A DNA stretch of 64,000 bases from Micromonospora coerulea (lineage in GTDB: Bacteria > Actinomycetota > Actinomycetes > Mycobacteriales > Micromonosporaceae): positions 1-64,000 of the forward strand of contig NZ_JAEMUW010000023.1 in the NCBI RefSeq assembly GCF_016598485.1, given 5' to 3'. The first letter of the stretch is position 1, and every line of letters begins with the position of its first letter. A program made the translations under genes and the position numbers. The notes below the pieces were generated by a model. That model did not search any database, was not told the origin of the DNA, and was given only the letters and a program-made list of their open reading frames with translations. This document shows, piece after piece, positions 31,451 through 40,087 of the stretch.

Positions 31451-31612
31451 CTACTCGGAAATGCTGGCGCTGAGGACGTCGGCAATGCTCTTGTCGCGCT
31501 GCGTTGTGGCGTGCTGGTAGATCATCGCGGCCCGGGTCGAACCGTGGACATACGCGCCATCAGGTCCGCCAGGCTGGCACCTGCGCCGCCGGCGAGGGTG
31601 TTACCCGACTGC
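31451..31612 (-). pseudogene. Integrase 3' end remnant (copy C), fused to a membrane-protein gene
   Basis: The coding strand reads NTLAGGAGASLADLMARM and then, after a frame change near 31560, HGSTRAAMIYQHATTQRDKSIADVLSAS, ending in TAG at 31451. This is the C-terminal end of a tyrosine integrase with the Tyr in AMIYQHAT. Its first part is in frame with the upstream membrane-protein gene, so that gene now ends in integrase sequence. It is a more distant relative of copies A and B. Confidence 0.7.
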
Positions 31613-31905
31613 AGCACCGCGATAGACAGCAGAATCGCCGCAATGGTCAGGCCGAATACGACCGCGATGAGGGCGTCCACCTGAGGCTTCAGCCACGGTC
31701 TGCGGTGGGTCAGGGCAAGGATGAGCCACGCCACAGGTGCGGCTACCACAGAGAGTGGCAGCACGTAGATCGACATGTAGAGCCCGCTGAGCCAGTTCGA
31801 GTTGAGCCCCAAGAGCACCACGACGACCCCATGAGCGGCGAGAAGGTATGCCAGCGCCCACAGGCATGCCCACCACGGCCGAGAGGACATGGGCTGCGCC
31901 CGCAT
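31522..31905 (-). CDS. Membrane protein, 3' end replaced by integrase sequence
   Basis: ATG 31905 gives 127 aa. Three hydrophobic segments are visible (ACLWALAYLLAAHGVVVVLLGL, YMSIYVLPLSVVAAPVAWLILAL, ALIAVVFGLTIAAILLSIAVL). The last 25 residues (from NTLAGG, about 31610) are integrase-derived, so the natural C-terminus is lost. The gene may be inactive or make a chimera. A run of 12 G (coding strand) lies 6 bases before the start codon, where the ribosome binding site should be. Confidence 0.5.
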   Translation of the reverse strand: MRAQPMSSRPWWACLWALAYLLAAHGVVVVLLGLNSNWLSGLYMSIYVLPLSVVAAPVAWLILALTHRRPWLKPQVDALIAVVFGLTIAAILLSIAVLQSGNTLAGGAGASLADLMARMSTVRPGPR

Positions 31906-31911
31906 CAGTCA

Positions 31912-31923
31912 CCCCCCCCCCCC
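31912..31923. repeat. Homopolymer of 12 C (G on the minus strand)
   Basis: A run of twelve C sits between the divergent membrane-protein genes, directly upstream of the leftward start at 31905. I noticed no longer single-base run in the window. Confidence 0.9.
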
Positions 31924-32160
31924 GGGTCGCGACCTCAGCGGCGTGCACGGTGCGACCACTGATCGTGCATCGATCTCTGAGATATCGCAGAACCGTCATC
32001 CTTCCACGCCGCGTCGCCATCTCCTGCCGACCGTTCGTACGTCGGCCAACCGACAGCGCGGCGTTGCGGGCGTCGGCTGAGCCGAGGCTGTTCAGGGGAC
32101 ACCGGTCCGCCGACATCTGTGGCAGCATCACGCGTCCGTCCGGCACGAGGGAGGGCCACC

Positions 32161-32838
32161 ATGGATGAAGAGCCAACACCACGGGCGGCATGGCCCGACC
32201 TGGTCGGCGTCGTCGCGGCCGCGGCGGTCGGACTGCTCGTCGCGGCCCGTGGGTTCCACCTGACGCTGTACGCCGCCTTCACCGACCTGCTGGCCCGCGG
32301 GCCTATGGGACCGGGCGTGTACGCGGCGGCGGTGCTCGCGGTGGCGATCGCCGTGCCGGCGCTGCTGCCGCGGCTGCCGGGGTGGCCGGTGGCGGCAGCC
32401 GGCCTGGCGGTCTTCCTCGCCGCCGACCTGACCGTCGCCGACGTGACGAAGGTGCTGCTGCCCATCGAGCTGGGCACGACCCGCGAGGTCGCCATCGCGC
32501 TCGCCGTCACCGCGGGCCTCGGGCTGGCCCTGGGTGGGGTGCTGCTCGCGCTCGCGCAGGCGTCGCCGGCCGCCGCGTGGTGGGTCGGCGCGGGGCTGGC
32601 CGCCGGGCTGGTCCTGCATCCGGTCAGCAGCGAGCTGTTCCGCGCGGTGCTACCCCGACGCGCGGAGTACCCCCCGTTGGCACCGACCGCGCAGCGCGGA
32701 ATCGTGGACCCCGTTGACGTGGAGCTCTGGCTCGCCCTCGGGCTCGTCGTGGTCGCCGCCGTCGTCGCGTACGTCCGGGGGAGCGGGTACGGCGGGGTCG
32801 GCTCCGCCCGGTTCGACCCGGCGCGCCCGTGGCGGTGA
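32161..32838 (+). CDS. Multi-pass membrane protein, 225 aa
   Basis: ATG 32161 follows GAGGGAGGG and is preferred over a start 42 bases upstream. Four to five hydrophobic segments are visible (LVGVVAAAAVGLLVAARG, VYAAAVLAVAIAVPALLP, WPVAAAGLAVFLAADLTV, VAIALAVTAGLGLALGGVLLAL, LWLALGLVVVAAVVAYV). No family is recognised. It overlaps the next membrane-protein gene by 10 bases, so the two probably form one complex or pathway. Confidence 0.65.
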   Translation: MDEEPTPRAAWPDLVGVVAAAAVGLLVAARGFHLTLYAAFTDLLARGPMGPGVYAAAVLAVAIAVPALLPRLPGWPVAAAGLAVFLAADLTVADVTKVLLPIELGTTREVAIALAVTAGLGLALGGVLLALAQASPAAAWWVGAGLAAGLVLHPVSSELFRAVLPRRAEYPPLAPTAQRGIVDPVDVELWLALGLVVVAAVVAYVRGSGYGGVGSARFDPARPWR

Positions 32839-33758
32839 TCGCCGTCGCCGCGCTGCTTCTCCTGGGTCTCGCACTGCGGATGGGGACGATCCGGGAGCTC
32901 CGCCTCAGCTCCGACGAGATGGCCGGTCGGGACCCGGCGATCGAGTCGTTCGCCCAGGTCTCCGCCGTGGTGCTCGCCGCCGTGGTGGCGCTCCTGCTGA
33001 CCGCCTACGCCTACCGGCTCGGCCGCGCGCGGGCTGCCCGCTGGGTGGTGCTCGGGGCCGCGGCGGCGCCGGTTGCGGTGTTCGTGTTCCCGGACGCCGG
33101 CCCGTCGTCGGGTACCCGGACGTCGCTCGTGCTGTTGCTCGGGATCTTCGCGGTGGCTGGCGGTGCGCTGGCGGGTCGGCACGCGGCGCGGATGCTGCCC
33201 TGGGACGCGATCGGAGTGGTGGTGGCTGTCGCCGCGACCCCGTTGACCTGGCCGGTGGTCCGGGCGGAACTCCCGTCGGCCGACACGGTCGGGCCGGTGC
33301 TGGTCGCGGTCGGTCTCGGCCTGGCCTTTGGGTCCGGCATCGTCCTGGTGACCGGTCCGGCGGAAACGGCGCCCATCGGCGCGGCCGGCACGATGAACGG
33401 TCGTGCGGTGGGCTCGCGGGTTGTCGGCCCGGCGGGCGATTCGACTGCTAGTCCGACCGCCGCCGACGCGCCGGCCGTCGCCTGGGTGGGTGAGCCGACC
33501 GGTGGTCGGACCCGTCACGCGTCCGTCAACGGCGCCGGTGTGCTCGTCCTCGGGCCGGCCGCGCTGATGCTCTGCGCCACGGCGCTCGCGCCGGTCGTGC
33601 TGAGCTCCCAGGTCAGGGGCCTGACGGAGCAGGATCCGTCCTTCACTCTGCCGCTCTTCACCACGGTGGGTGCCGTGCTGCTGGCGCTGCTCTTCGGGTT
33701 CGCCCGGGCGGTCGACCGTCTCCGCCGGGATCTGCGCGCCGAGGCCGCCGCGTCCTAG
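32829..33758 (+). CDS. Multi-pass membrane protein, 309 aa
   Basis: GTG 32829 overlaps the previous gene by 10 bases. Hydrophobic segments include MAVIAVAALLLLGLAL, VVLAAVVALLLTAYAY, WVVLGAAAAPVAVFVF, LVLLLGIFAVAGGALAG, AIGVVVAVAATPLTW, VLVAVGLGLAFGSGIVLV, and after a charged linker VLVLGPAALMLCATALAPVVL and TVGAVLLALLFGFARAV. About eight passes are predicted. No domain is recognised. Confidence 0.65.
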   Translation: MAVIAVAALLLLGLALRMGTIRELRLSSDEMAGRDPAIESFAQVSAVVLAAVVALLLTAYAYRLGRARAARWVVLGAAAAPVAVFVFPDAGPSSGTRTSLVLLLGIFAVAGGALAGRHAARMLPWDAIGVVVAVAATPLTWPVVRAELPSADTVGPVLVAVGLGLAFGSGIVLVTGPAETAPIGAAGTMNGRAVGSRVVGPAGDSTASPTAADAPAVAWVGEPTGGRTRHASVNGAGVLVLGPAALMLCATALAPVVLSSQVRGLTEQDPSFTLPLFTTVGAVLLALLFGFARAVDRLRRDLRAEAAAS

Positions 33759-33967
33759 ATACCTAGTGCCGCCCGATCCCCTCGCCTAAAAGGTGCTTTC
33801 GGCAAAGGACGCAACGTCCATGACGTCCACTGGGTTCGGCCTCGACGGCGCTCCAGCTTGTCCCCGTCCGGGGAGGCTGGACGGTCTACGACTGCCCGAC
33901 GAGGAGATCCGCACAGCACCTTGGGGCGCAGGGTCCCAGTCCGTACTCGGCTCGACGGGCGGCCGGC
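33759..33967. other. Intergenic, nothing recognised
   Basis: This lies between convergent membrane-protein genes. Short open frames on both strands have no protein-like sequence or ribosome binding site. Confidence 0.4.
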
Positions 33968-35002
33968 TTAGCCATCCCTGCTGGCACTTGGGCTGGTTCC
34001 CGACTCCGAGGCGGTCGGAGACGGGTTGGAAGTGGTACTTGCAGTCGCCTCGATCGGCCACGGCACAACGGGCTCGGAAGCCGGAAGATCGGGCTGCGCT
34101 CGAACGAATAAGAAGAGTAGGGCGACAGCCGTCACTAAGGGGGTCAGGACGCACGCGACAGTTACCACCACCACGATCCGAGTGCCGTTGCGAGAAGGCT
34201 CCAAGGTCTTGGTCTCCGCCTCAACACTCATGCCAGGAGAGCCGGTGGCGGGGTCGGTCCAGTTCTGTCGCCTCGGGAGGGCGTACACCCCCACCGGCAG
34301 GAGCACGAGCCACAGCGGTACCAGCAGGGGAGCGAGCGCCGGCCAGATGGGCCACACCGGCTCGGTGAGCATGTTCATGCCCAAGCCCGCCCAGGTGAGG
34401 GCGACGCCTGGGAGTAGGCCGACCGTCACCAGGGTGCCGACCAGCAGGGGTACGGGTGGACGTCGCCGTGCCACCAGCCAGAACAGCGCCGCGCCGGCGG
34501 CGGCGCCGAGGAGGGTGCCAGTGACCGTGACGGCGAGGAACTTGTCGGGCGCGGCCGGTGCGACGGTCAGCCTCGACCCGCTCGCCGAGTGGGTGAGCGT
34601 GACCGTCAGTCCGTCCCGCTCGGCCCGCCAGCCGCACCGGTAGCGCGGCACGCGGCGGAGGCCCTGCCACCCCTGCGTCGCGGCGTTGCGTCGCAGCTGC
34701 TCGGTGAGCGCGCAGTCGCCACGGTCGTCGTACCAGAAGGTCACCTGACCCGAGCCGAGGTCGTCGGCAGCGAAATTGACGTCCCACCGGGAGCCATGCA
34801 CGATCCGATCCGAGTCGTACGGCACCGCATCGGGGAGCAGCTCCGCCGCCACGCTCCGCGCCCGGTCGTAGCTGGGCGGCGTGACGCCGCGGCCGCCGTA
34901 CCAGGAGCCGACGCTCAGGCCGACCGTGCCCAGCAGCACCGCGCCGAGCAGCAGCATCGCGACGCGCCGCAGCCGATGACCCACCGGCCCACCCCCTGTC
35001 AC
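33968..35002 (-). CDS. Membrane protein, 344 aa
   Basis: The GTG at 35002 gives a basic start and a signal-anchor helix (VAMLLLGAVLLGTVGLSVGSW). An outer domain of about 120 residues follows (SYDRARSVAAELLPDAVPYDSDRIVHGSRWDVNFAADDLGSG ... FWYDDRGDCALTEQL), then four more helices (VTVTGTLLGAAAGAALFWLVA, LLVGTLVTVGLLPGVALTWAG, LAPLLVPLWLVLLPVGVYAL, VVVVTVACVLTPLVTAVALLFLFV) and a Ser/Thr/Pro-rich tail. A start 45 bases inside is also possible. No family is recognised. Confidence 0.6.
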   Translation of the reverse strand: MTGGGPVGHRLRRVAMLLLGAVLLGTVGLSVGSWYGGRGVTPPSYDRARSVAAELLPDAVPYDSDRIVHGSRWDVNFAADDLGSGQVTFWYDDRGDCALTEQLRRNAATQGWQGLRRVPRYRCGWRAERDGLTVTLTHSASGSRLTVAPAAPDKFLAVTVTGTLLGAAAGAALFWLVARRRPPVPLLVGTLVTVGLLPGVALTWAGLGMNMLTEPVWPIWPALAPLLVPLWLVLLPVGVYALPRRQNWTDPATGSPGMSVEAETKTLEPSRNGTRIVVVVTVACVLTPLVTAVALLFLFVRAQPDLPASEPVVPWPIEATASTTSNPSPTASESGTSPSASRDG

Positions 35003-35232
35003 AGTGCGGTAGAGGGTAGCCTGCGCCGTCTATCCGTGGTGCCCGGCGAGTGCCGCTGCAGGAGTGGAAGCCACCGTGGGGGAACGGGCGCGGACGAACC
35101 GGACCGATCAAGTTGCCGTCGAGGACCAGGACCAGGCGCGCCGGACGGCTCAGACGTGGAGATCCGCCAGCGACGGAGTCAGCAGAACCAACAGGTCGAC
35201 CCGCGTGACTCCGTCCGGTGGCGGAACGGCGG

Positions 35233-36261
35233 TCAGGCGGGCACCACGTAGGGGAACGTGTCGGAGCGGGCGTTCTTGGTCACGTCGGGGGTGAGGCCGG
35301 AGGTCATGCCGGTGTTCAACACCAGGGAGAACATCACCTCGGGTGCGTTGTCGGCCATGGTGCGCCCGTTGCGGACCGCGAAGCCGTAGTTCGCCTGCGT
35401 CCCGAGCTGATATGTCAGCAGGTCGGGATAGACCTGCCGGGCCACGCTCCAGCCGTACGCCTGCGGATCGGGGGCGGTCCCGTTGGCCGCGACGACGCGT
35501 GCGACGGCCGAGGCGATCTCCTCGCCGTTCTCGCTCAGGTCCTTTGAGGGGTGCCGGGCGTTGGCCGGGTTGGTGAAGTCGGTGTCGGTGGGCCAGAAGA
35601 TGGGCCACATCATGGGGTGGCCGGCGCGGTTGATCGGCCGCCACCCGCCCGCGTCGGTTGCCAGCTTCGTGGTGCACCAGACGCCGATCTCGGTGCCGTC
35701 GGGCAGCAGGAGCAACGGCTCGTCCCGGGAGACCTCGAGGACGATCGACTCGACCGTGGTGCCGGCGAAGCTGTTCTTCGCGTTCTCCGGCCGCCACTTC
35801 GACCGGTCCAACTTTGCGCCGTCCTTGAAGGCGGCGTTGACGGTGGCGAGTTGGTCCAGGTCTATGTAGAACGGGTCGCTGATCCGCCCGGCCCAGATGC
35901 GCAGGTTGTCGCTGCTCGTCACCTCGCCGGTCATCCCCTCGAGAAGGAGCCTGCCGGTCGCGCCGTCGTCGCGGGCTTCCGCGCCGGTGAGCGCGTGCAG
36001 GGTCAGCCACTGCTTTCCCGAGCCGTCCGGCTCGCCGAAGGCGACCCGGTAGGTCAACTCCTCAAGCTCGCCGCCGCTGAAGTGAATCTTGAATTCGTAT
36101 CGTGCCTCGTGGTGGAAGCCCCGCTTGATGTCGGCTTTCGTCACGGAGCTGTTGACGTCCATGACGAAGACCGTGCCGCGTTCGCCCTTGAAGACGAACA
36201 GATCGTCGGTGTAGAGCTGGCCGCTCTGCGCGGCCAGCGGGGTGTCCAGGTGATGCGACAT
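35233..36261 (-). CDS. DUF4331 family protein
   Basis: The 342-aa protein opens with MSHHLDTPLAAQSGQLYTDDLFVF, the DUF4331 signature (SHHxDxP...D.YVF), and continues with LTDLYVF-like strands and the terminal SDTFPYVVPA. It is shorter than many family members and has no signal peptide. DUF4331 proteins are predicted beta-rich and often secreted, with no firm biochemical role. The gene stands alone between a membrane-protein gene and a broken GNAT gene. Confidence 0.8.
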   Translation of the reverse strand: MSHHLDTPLAAQSGQLYTDDLFVFKGERGTVFVMDVNSSVTKADIKRGFHHEARYEFKIHFSGGELEELTYRVAFGEPDGSGKQWLTLHALTGAEARDDGATGRLLLEGMTGEVTSSDNLRIWAGRISDPFYIDLDQLATVNAAFKDGAKLDRSKWRPENAKNSFAGTTVESIVLEVSRDEPLLLLPDGTEIGVWCTTKLATDAGGWRPINRAGHPMMWPIFWPTDTDFTNPANARHPSKDLSENGEEIASAVARVVAANGTAPDPQAYGWSVARQVYPDLLTYQLGTQANYGFAVRNGRTMADNAPEVMFSLVLNTGMTSGLTPDVTKNARSDTFPYVVPA

Positions 36262-36289
36262 CGGTTGCTCCGAGACCTAAAGGTGTTTT

Positions 36290-36885
36290 ATGACGATTAG
36301 GACGATAACGGCGCAAAACCTGGTTTTCCGGGAGAGCGCCAGATCGCTCCTGCCCTTCAAGGAACGTGGCCGCGGCTGCCGGCCCGTCCATCCGTGGGGA
36401 GGCGGTCCGAGGCGAGCGGACCACTCGCGTCCCCCGGCACTGCGAACTGACGGTTTCGGGCTGCGGCCGTCCGACGAGGTGGACTCCCCGGCCGGGTTCG
36501 CGGCCTTCGTGGCCCGGCTGACCGACGCGTCGGATCCGGCGAAGCCGCTGGGCGCCGGGCGGGTGCACTGCAAATACCGATGGATCGTCGAGGGTGACCA
36601 GGTGCTCGGTGGGATTGCATTCCGGCACGAGCTGAACGACTTCGTGCTGCGGGTCGGCCATATCGGCTACGGCATCCGGCCGTCCGCGCGCCGGCGAGGG
36701 TCGCCACCTGGGCGCTGGGCCGAATGCTCGACGAGGCGCGGGTACTCGGCTTGGACCGGGTGCTGATCATCTGCGAGGCGGACAACGTCGCCTCAGCGAA
36801 GACGATCGAGCGCCACGGCGGTCTCCTCGAGGGGTTCCGGGACACCGAGCTCGGCACCGTGCGGCGTTACTGGATCAAGAACTAG
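36290..36885 (+). pseudogene. GNAT acetyltransferase broken by a one-base deletion
   Basis: The first part (VDSPAGFAAFVARLTDASDPAKPLGAG ... YRWIVEGDQVLGGIAFRHELNDFVLRVGHIGYGIRPSARRRG) and the second part (VATWALGRMLDEARVLGLDRVLIICEADNVASAKTIERHGG ... GTVRRYWIKN) are in different frames. Adding one G to the GGG at 36698-36700 joins them exactly in the acetyl-CoA loop, giving the expected RRRGVAT. The N-terminal 60 residues look degraded, so the true start is unclear. It may be a real pseudogene or a homopolymer sequencing error. Confidence 0.75.
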
Positions 36886-36956
36886 CCCACCAGGCTGCCT
36901 TCGCGGGCCCAAGCGCCGGTCCACCTGCCCGAAGGGCAGATCTGCTCGCCCCTGCC

Positions 36957-37520
36957 TCATCCAGCCCGAATGCCGGCCCTCCTCTCTATCTCCCTGACGA
37001 ACGCCCGCTTGTCCCTCGTATAACAGCCGGAGTCGGCCGCGTGCCGGGCGGCGAGGTCGCGTTTGAGGGCGAGGTAGGAGTCGGCGTCTGCTGGATGCGA
37101 GCGGAGGTAGTCGCGGAAGGCGATAAGGCGACGCCAGTAGTGGCTGTCACGCTCGGTGATGTGCAGGTGATGGGTGCGGAGACGGGTGAGGTCCTCGGGA
37201 CCCTTCCGGAAGACCCGGCGGCTCGGGTCGTCAGCCTCGGACTCGGGTGTGTAGGTGTAGCCGATTCCCCGTAGGCGCTCTACGAGCTCTGAAAAGCCGT
37301 CGAAGTCCCGGACAGCGGCAAGGATGTCGATTACCGGCTTCGCCGCCAGGCCGGGGACTGACGTGCTCCCGACGTGTTCGACGGCAACCAGACAGTCCCT
37401 GAGCGTGTGGATCAACAGCTCGGCTTCCTCGGCATAACGCACGGGCCAGGCTGGGTCGTACCTGTGGAGACGAACCGGCGCTGCTCGATACCAGGGTGCT
37501 CCACCTGCCTGCCCGCCCAT
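36957..37520 (-). CDS. GrpB family (UPF0157) protein
   Basis: The start ATG 37520 (MGGQAGGAPWYR) is chosen; an ATG 48 bases upstream is possible. The 187-aa product has the GrpB/UPF0157 pattern: VRLHRYDPAWPVRYAEEAELL, then the nucleotidyltransferase-fold signature VEHVGSTSVPGLAAKPVIDILAAV, and RTHHLHITERDSHYWRRLIAFRDYLR. Family members are small cytosolic nucleotidyltransferase-fold proteins, sometimes fused to dephospho-CoA kinase; the reaction is not established. Confidence 0.88.
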   Translation of the reverse strand: MGGQAGGAPWYRAAPVRLHRYDPAWPVRYAEEAELLIHTLRDCLVAVEHVGSTSVPGLAAKPVIDILAAVRDFDGFSELVERLRGIGYTYTPESEADDPSRRVFRKGPEDLTRLRTHHLHITERDSHYWRRLIAFRDYLRSHPADADSYLALKRDLAARHAADSGCYTRDKRAFVREIERRAGIRAG

Positions 37521-37645
37521 GTGCCTCTTCCTACCGAGCGGGTGCGACAGCTTCCGTTCAGGCGGCAACCGCGCTGCACCGCTTCGCCGCCGGCTGACGG
37601 GAGGCGACCACGTCGCCGGATCGGTCGCCCTCGGGCTGGGCCGGC

Positions 37646-39529
37646 TCAGTCGGCGGCACTGCCGAGGCCGCGGAAGACGGCCAGGGTGGCCGGATCGTCG
37701 ATGGTCGCGGGGGCCGGCTCGTCGCGCCCCTCGACCAGGCCACGCATCGTCCGGCGGAGGATCTTGCCGGATCGGGTCTTCGGCAGGGCCGGGACCACGG
37801 TCACCCGGCGGAACGCGGCCACCGGGCCGATCCGCTGCCGGACCAGGGCGACCAGCTCACCGGTGAGGGCGTCCGGGTCGACCTCGGCCCCCGCCTTGAG
37901 CACCACGTACCCGCTGGGCACCTGACCCTTGAGGGCGTCCGCGACCCCGATGACCGCGCACTCGGCGACCGCGGGATGGCCGGCCAGCACCTCCTCCATC
38001 GCCCCGGTGGAGAGCCGGTGCCCGGCCACGTTGATCACGTCGTCGGTACGCCCCATCACGTACAGGTAGCCGTCGTCGTCGAAGCGCCCGCCGTCGCCGG
38101 TCAGGTAGTGGCCGGGGAAGGTGGACAGGTAGGAGCGGACGTACCGGTCGTCGTCGCCCCACAGGGTGGGCAGGCAACCCGGTGGCAGGGGCAGGCGGAT
38201 CACGATCGCGCCGTCCGTGCCGGGCGGGACCTGGCGGCCGCCGCCGTCGACCACCCGGACGTCGTACCCGGGGACGGGCACCGACGGGGAGCCTGGCTTG
38301 AGCGGCAGCGGCTCCAGGCCGCGCGGGTTCGCCGCCACCGGCCAGCCCGTCTCGGTCTGCCACCAGTTGTCCACCACCGGTACGCCGAGCTGCTCCCCCG
38401 CCCACGCCCAGGTGTCCGGGTCGAGCCGCTCACCGGCCAGGAAGAGGGTACGCAGGCAGGACAGGTCGTACCCGGCGATCAGCGCGCCGTCCGGGTCCTG
38501 CCGGCGGATGGCCCGGATCGCGGTCGGCGCGGTGAAGAGCGCGGCCACCCGGTGCTGGGCGACCACCCGCCAGAACGCGCCCGCGTCCGGGGTGCCGACC
38601 GGCTTGCCCTCGTAGAGCACGGTGGTCGCGCCGGTGAGCAGCGGCGCGTACACGATGTAGGAGTGGCCGACGACCCAGCCGACGTCGGAGGCCGCCCAGA
38701 AGACGTCGCCCGGCTCGATGCCGTAGATGTTGCGCATCGACCAGCGCAGCGCGACGGCGTGCCCGCCGTTGTCCCGCACCACGCCCTTGGGCCGGCCGGT
38801 GGTGCCCGAGGTGTAGAGGATGTAGAGCGGGTCGGTGGCGGCGACGGGTACGCAGTCCACCGGTTCGGCGTCCGCCATCACCTCGTCCCAGGTCAGGTCC
38901 CGGCCGGGCAGCACCGGCGCGGGACACTGCGGGCGCTGCACGATCACGCAGTGCGCGGGGGCGTGTGCCGCCTCGGCCAGCGCGGCGGTGAGGATCGGGT
39001 GGTAGTCGACGACCCGGTCCACCTCGATGCCGCAGGAGGTGGCCACGACCACGGTGGGCCGGGCGTCGTCGATCCGGACGGCCAGCTCGTGCGCGGCGAA
39101 GCCGCCGAAGACCACCGAGTGCACCGCGCCGATCCGGGCGCAGGCCAGCATGGCGATCACCGCCTCCGGCACCATGGCCAGGTAGAGCAGCACCCGGTCG
39201 CCCCGGCCGACGCCGAGCCGGCGCAGCGCCCCGGCGAACCGGGCGGTCTCTGCCAGCAGCTCCGCGTAGCGGTACGTGCGCACGGTCCCGGTGACCGGGC
39301 TGTCGTGGATCAGCGCGGGCTGGTCGCCACGGCCGGCCGCGACGTGCCGGTCGAGGGCGTTGTGGCAGGTGTTCAGGACCGCGTCGGGGAACCAGCGGTA
39401 CAGCGGCGCCGCGCTGTCGTCGAGGATCCGCTCCGGCGCCCGGTACCAGTCGATGTCCGTCGCCGCGTCCCGCCAGAAGCCGGTCGGGTCGGCGATGCTC
39501 CGCTCGTACGCTGATCGATACGCGCCCAT
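37646..39529 (-). CDS. prpE: Propionyl-CoA synthetase (AMP-forming)
   Basis: This 627-aa acyl-CoA synthetase has the adenylation P-loop YTSGTTGRPKG (about residues 233-243), the ACS N-terminal segment (FWRDAATDIDWYRAP), the A5 motif WWQTETGWPV and the acetylatable Lys in PKTRSGK (about 586). PrpE-type features, such as YAPLLTGATTVLYEGKPVGTPDAGAFWR, favour propionate over acetate. It makes propionyl-CoA from propionate, ATP and CoA in the cytosol. It stands alone, so it is probably individually regulated. Conserved Lys and AMP-forming motifs indicate an active enzyme. Confidence 0.92.
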   Translation of the reverse strand: MGAYRSAYERSIADPTGFWRDAATDIDWYRAPERILDDSAAPLYRWFPDAVLNTCHNALDRHVAAGRGDQPALIHDSPVTGTVRTYRYAELLAETARFAGALRRLGVGRGDRVLLYLAMVPEAVIAMLACARIGAVHSVVFGGFAAHELAVRIDDARPTVVVATSCGIEVDRVVDYHPILTAALAEAAHAPAHCVIVQRPQCPAPVLPGRDLTWDEVMADAEPVDCVPVAATDPLYILYTSGTTGRPKGVVRDNGGHAVALRWSMRNIYGIEPGDVFWAASDVGWVVGHSYIVYAPLLTGATTVLYEGKPVGTPDAGAFWRVVAQHRVAALFTAPTAIRAIRRQDPDGALIAGYDLSCLRTLFLAGERLDPDTWAWAGEQLGVPVVDNWWQTETGWPVAANPRGLEPLPLKPGSPSVPVPGYDVRVVDGGGRQVPPGTDGAIVIRLPLPPGCLPTLWGDDDRYVRSYLSTFPGHYLTGDGGRFDDDGYLYVMGRTDDVINVAGHRLSTGAMEEVLAGHPAVAECAVIGVADALKGQVPSGYVVLKAGAEVDPDALTGELVALVRQRIGPVAAFRRVTVVPALPKTRSGKILRRTMRGLVEGRDEPAPATIDDPATLAVFRGLGSAAD

Positions 39530-39672
39530 GGCCCCATGCTGGGCCGCCGACGTCCGGCTCCACGACGGCCGGCCGGGGTCGGTGCGCCGGACGCACCGCC
39601 CGGGTCGCCGAACGGCCGGCGGGCGGGTGGTTCGTCGTTTTCGTCCGCCGGGACCGGGGTACCGGGACCGCC

Positions 39673-39939
39673 ATGGAGACGAACACGAACGCCTACCTCG
39701 TTGGTGGTCCGCGCGACGGCAGCAGCCAGGACGCGGGTGACCGGGCCCTGCTGGAGATCGAGATCGACGGCATGATCCACCGGTACATCCGGACCACCAA
39801 GCAGCACGGTGACCACGGCACCATCTACAACTACGACGGCATGGTGGCCCCGGGTGGCGGCGAGCCCGGTGTCGAGGATCCGGCCGCCCGGGTCGCCTCG
39901 CCGAAGGCGGACGCCGAGGGGCACGGCCGCACGCACTGA
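39673..39939 (+). CDS. Conserved small protein, 88 aa
   Basis: The sequence METNTNAYLVGGPRDGSSQDAG ... LLEIEIDGMIHRYIRTTKQHGDHGTIYNYDG resembles short actinobacterial proteins of unknown role: a YLVGGPRDG start followed by a small beta meander with a Y-I-R-T strand. The tail is low-complexity. It is divergent from prpE. No function is known to me. Confidence 0.65.
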   Translation: METNTNAYLVGGPRDGSSQDAGDRALLEIEIDGMIHRYIRTTKQHGDHGTIYNYDGMVAPGGGEPGVEDPAARVASPKADAEGHGRTH

Positions 39940-40046
39940 CCGGCGGCTCAGCGCGGCGGGCGGACGGATGAACCCGGCCCGGTCGGGTAAGCAGCCGCCG
40001 TCCTGGTGGAGTGACGACCGGTGTCGCGGCATTCCGCGACCGGGCG

Positions 40047-40079
40047 CGCGGGCGGGCGGCGGCCGCCGACCCGCCCGCG
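40047..40079 (-). terminator. Hairpin terminator of the 40.1-kb membrane-protein gene
   Basis: CGCGGGCGGG (40047-40056) pairs with CCCGCCCGCG (40070-40079), with GGCGGCC self-complementary bases inside. It lies 8 bases beyond the leftward stop. Confidence 0.55.
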
Positions 40080-40087
40080 GCTCCTGG

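Noticed and set aside
33786..34154. Minus-strand open frame of 122 codons downstream of the 34-kb membrane-protein gene
   Set aside because: Its composition is Ser/Arg/Pro-rich without hydrophobic core or motif, and it overlaps the real gene end in another frame.
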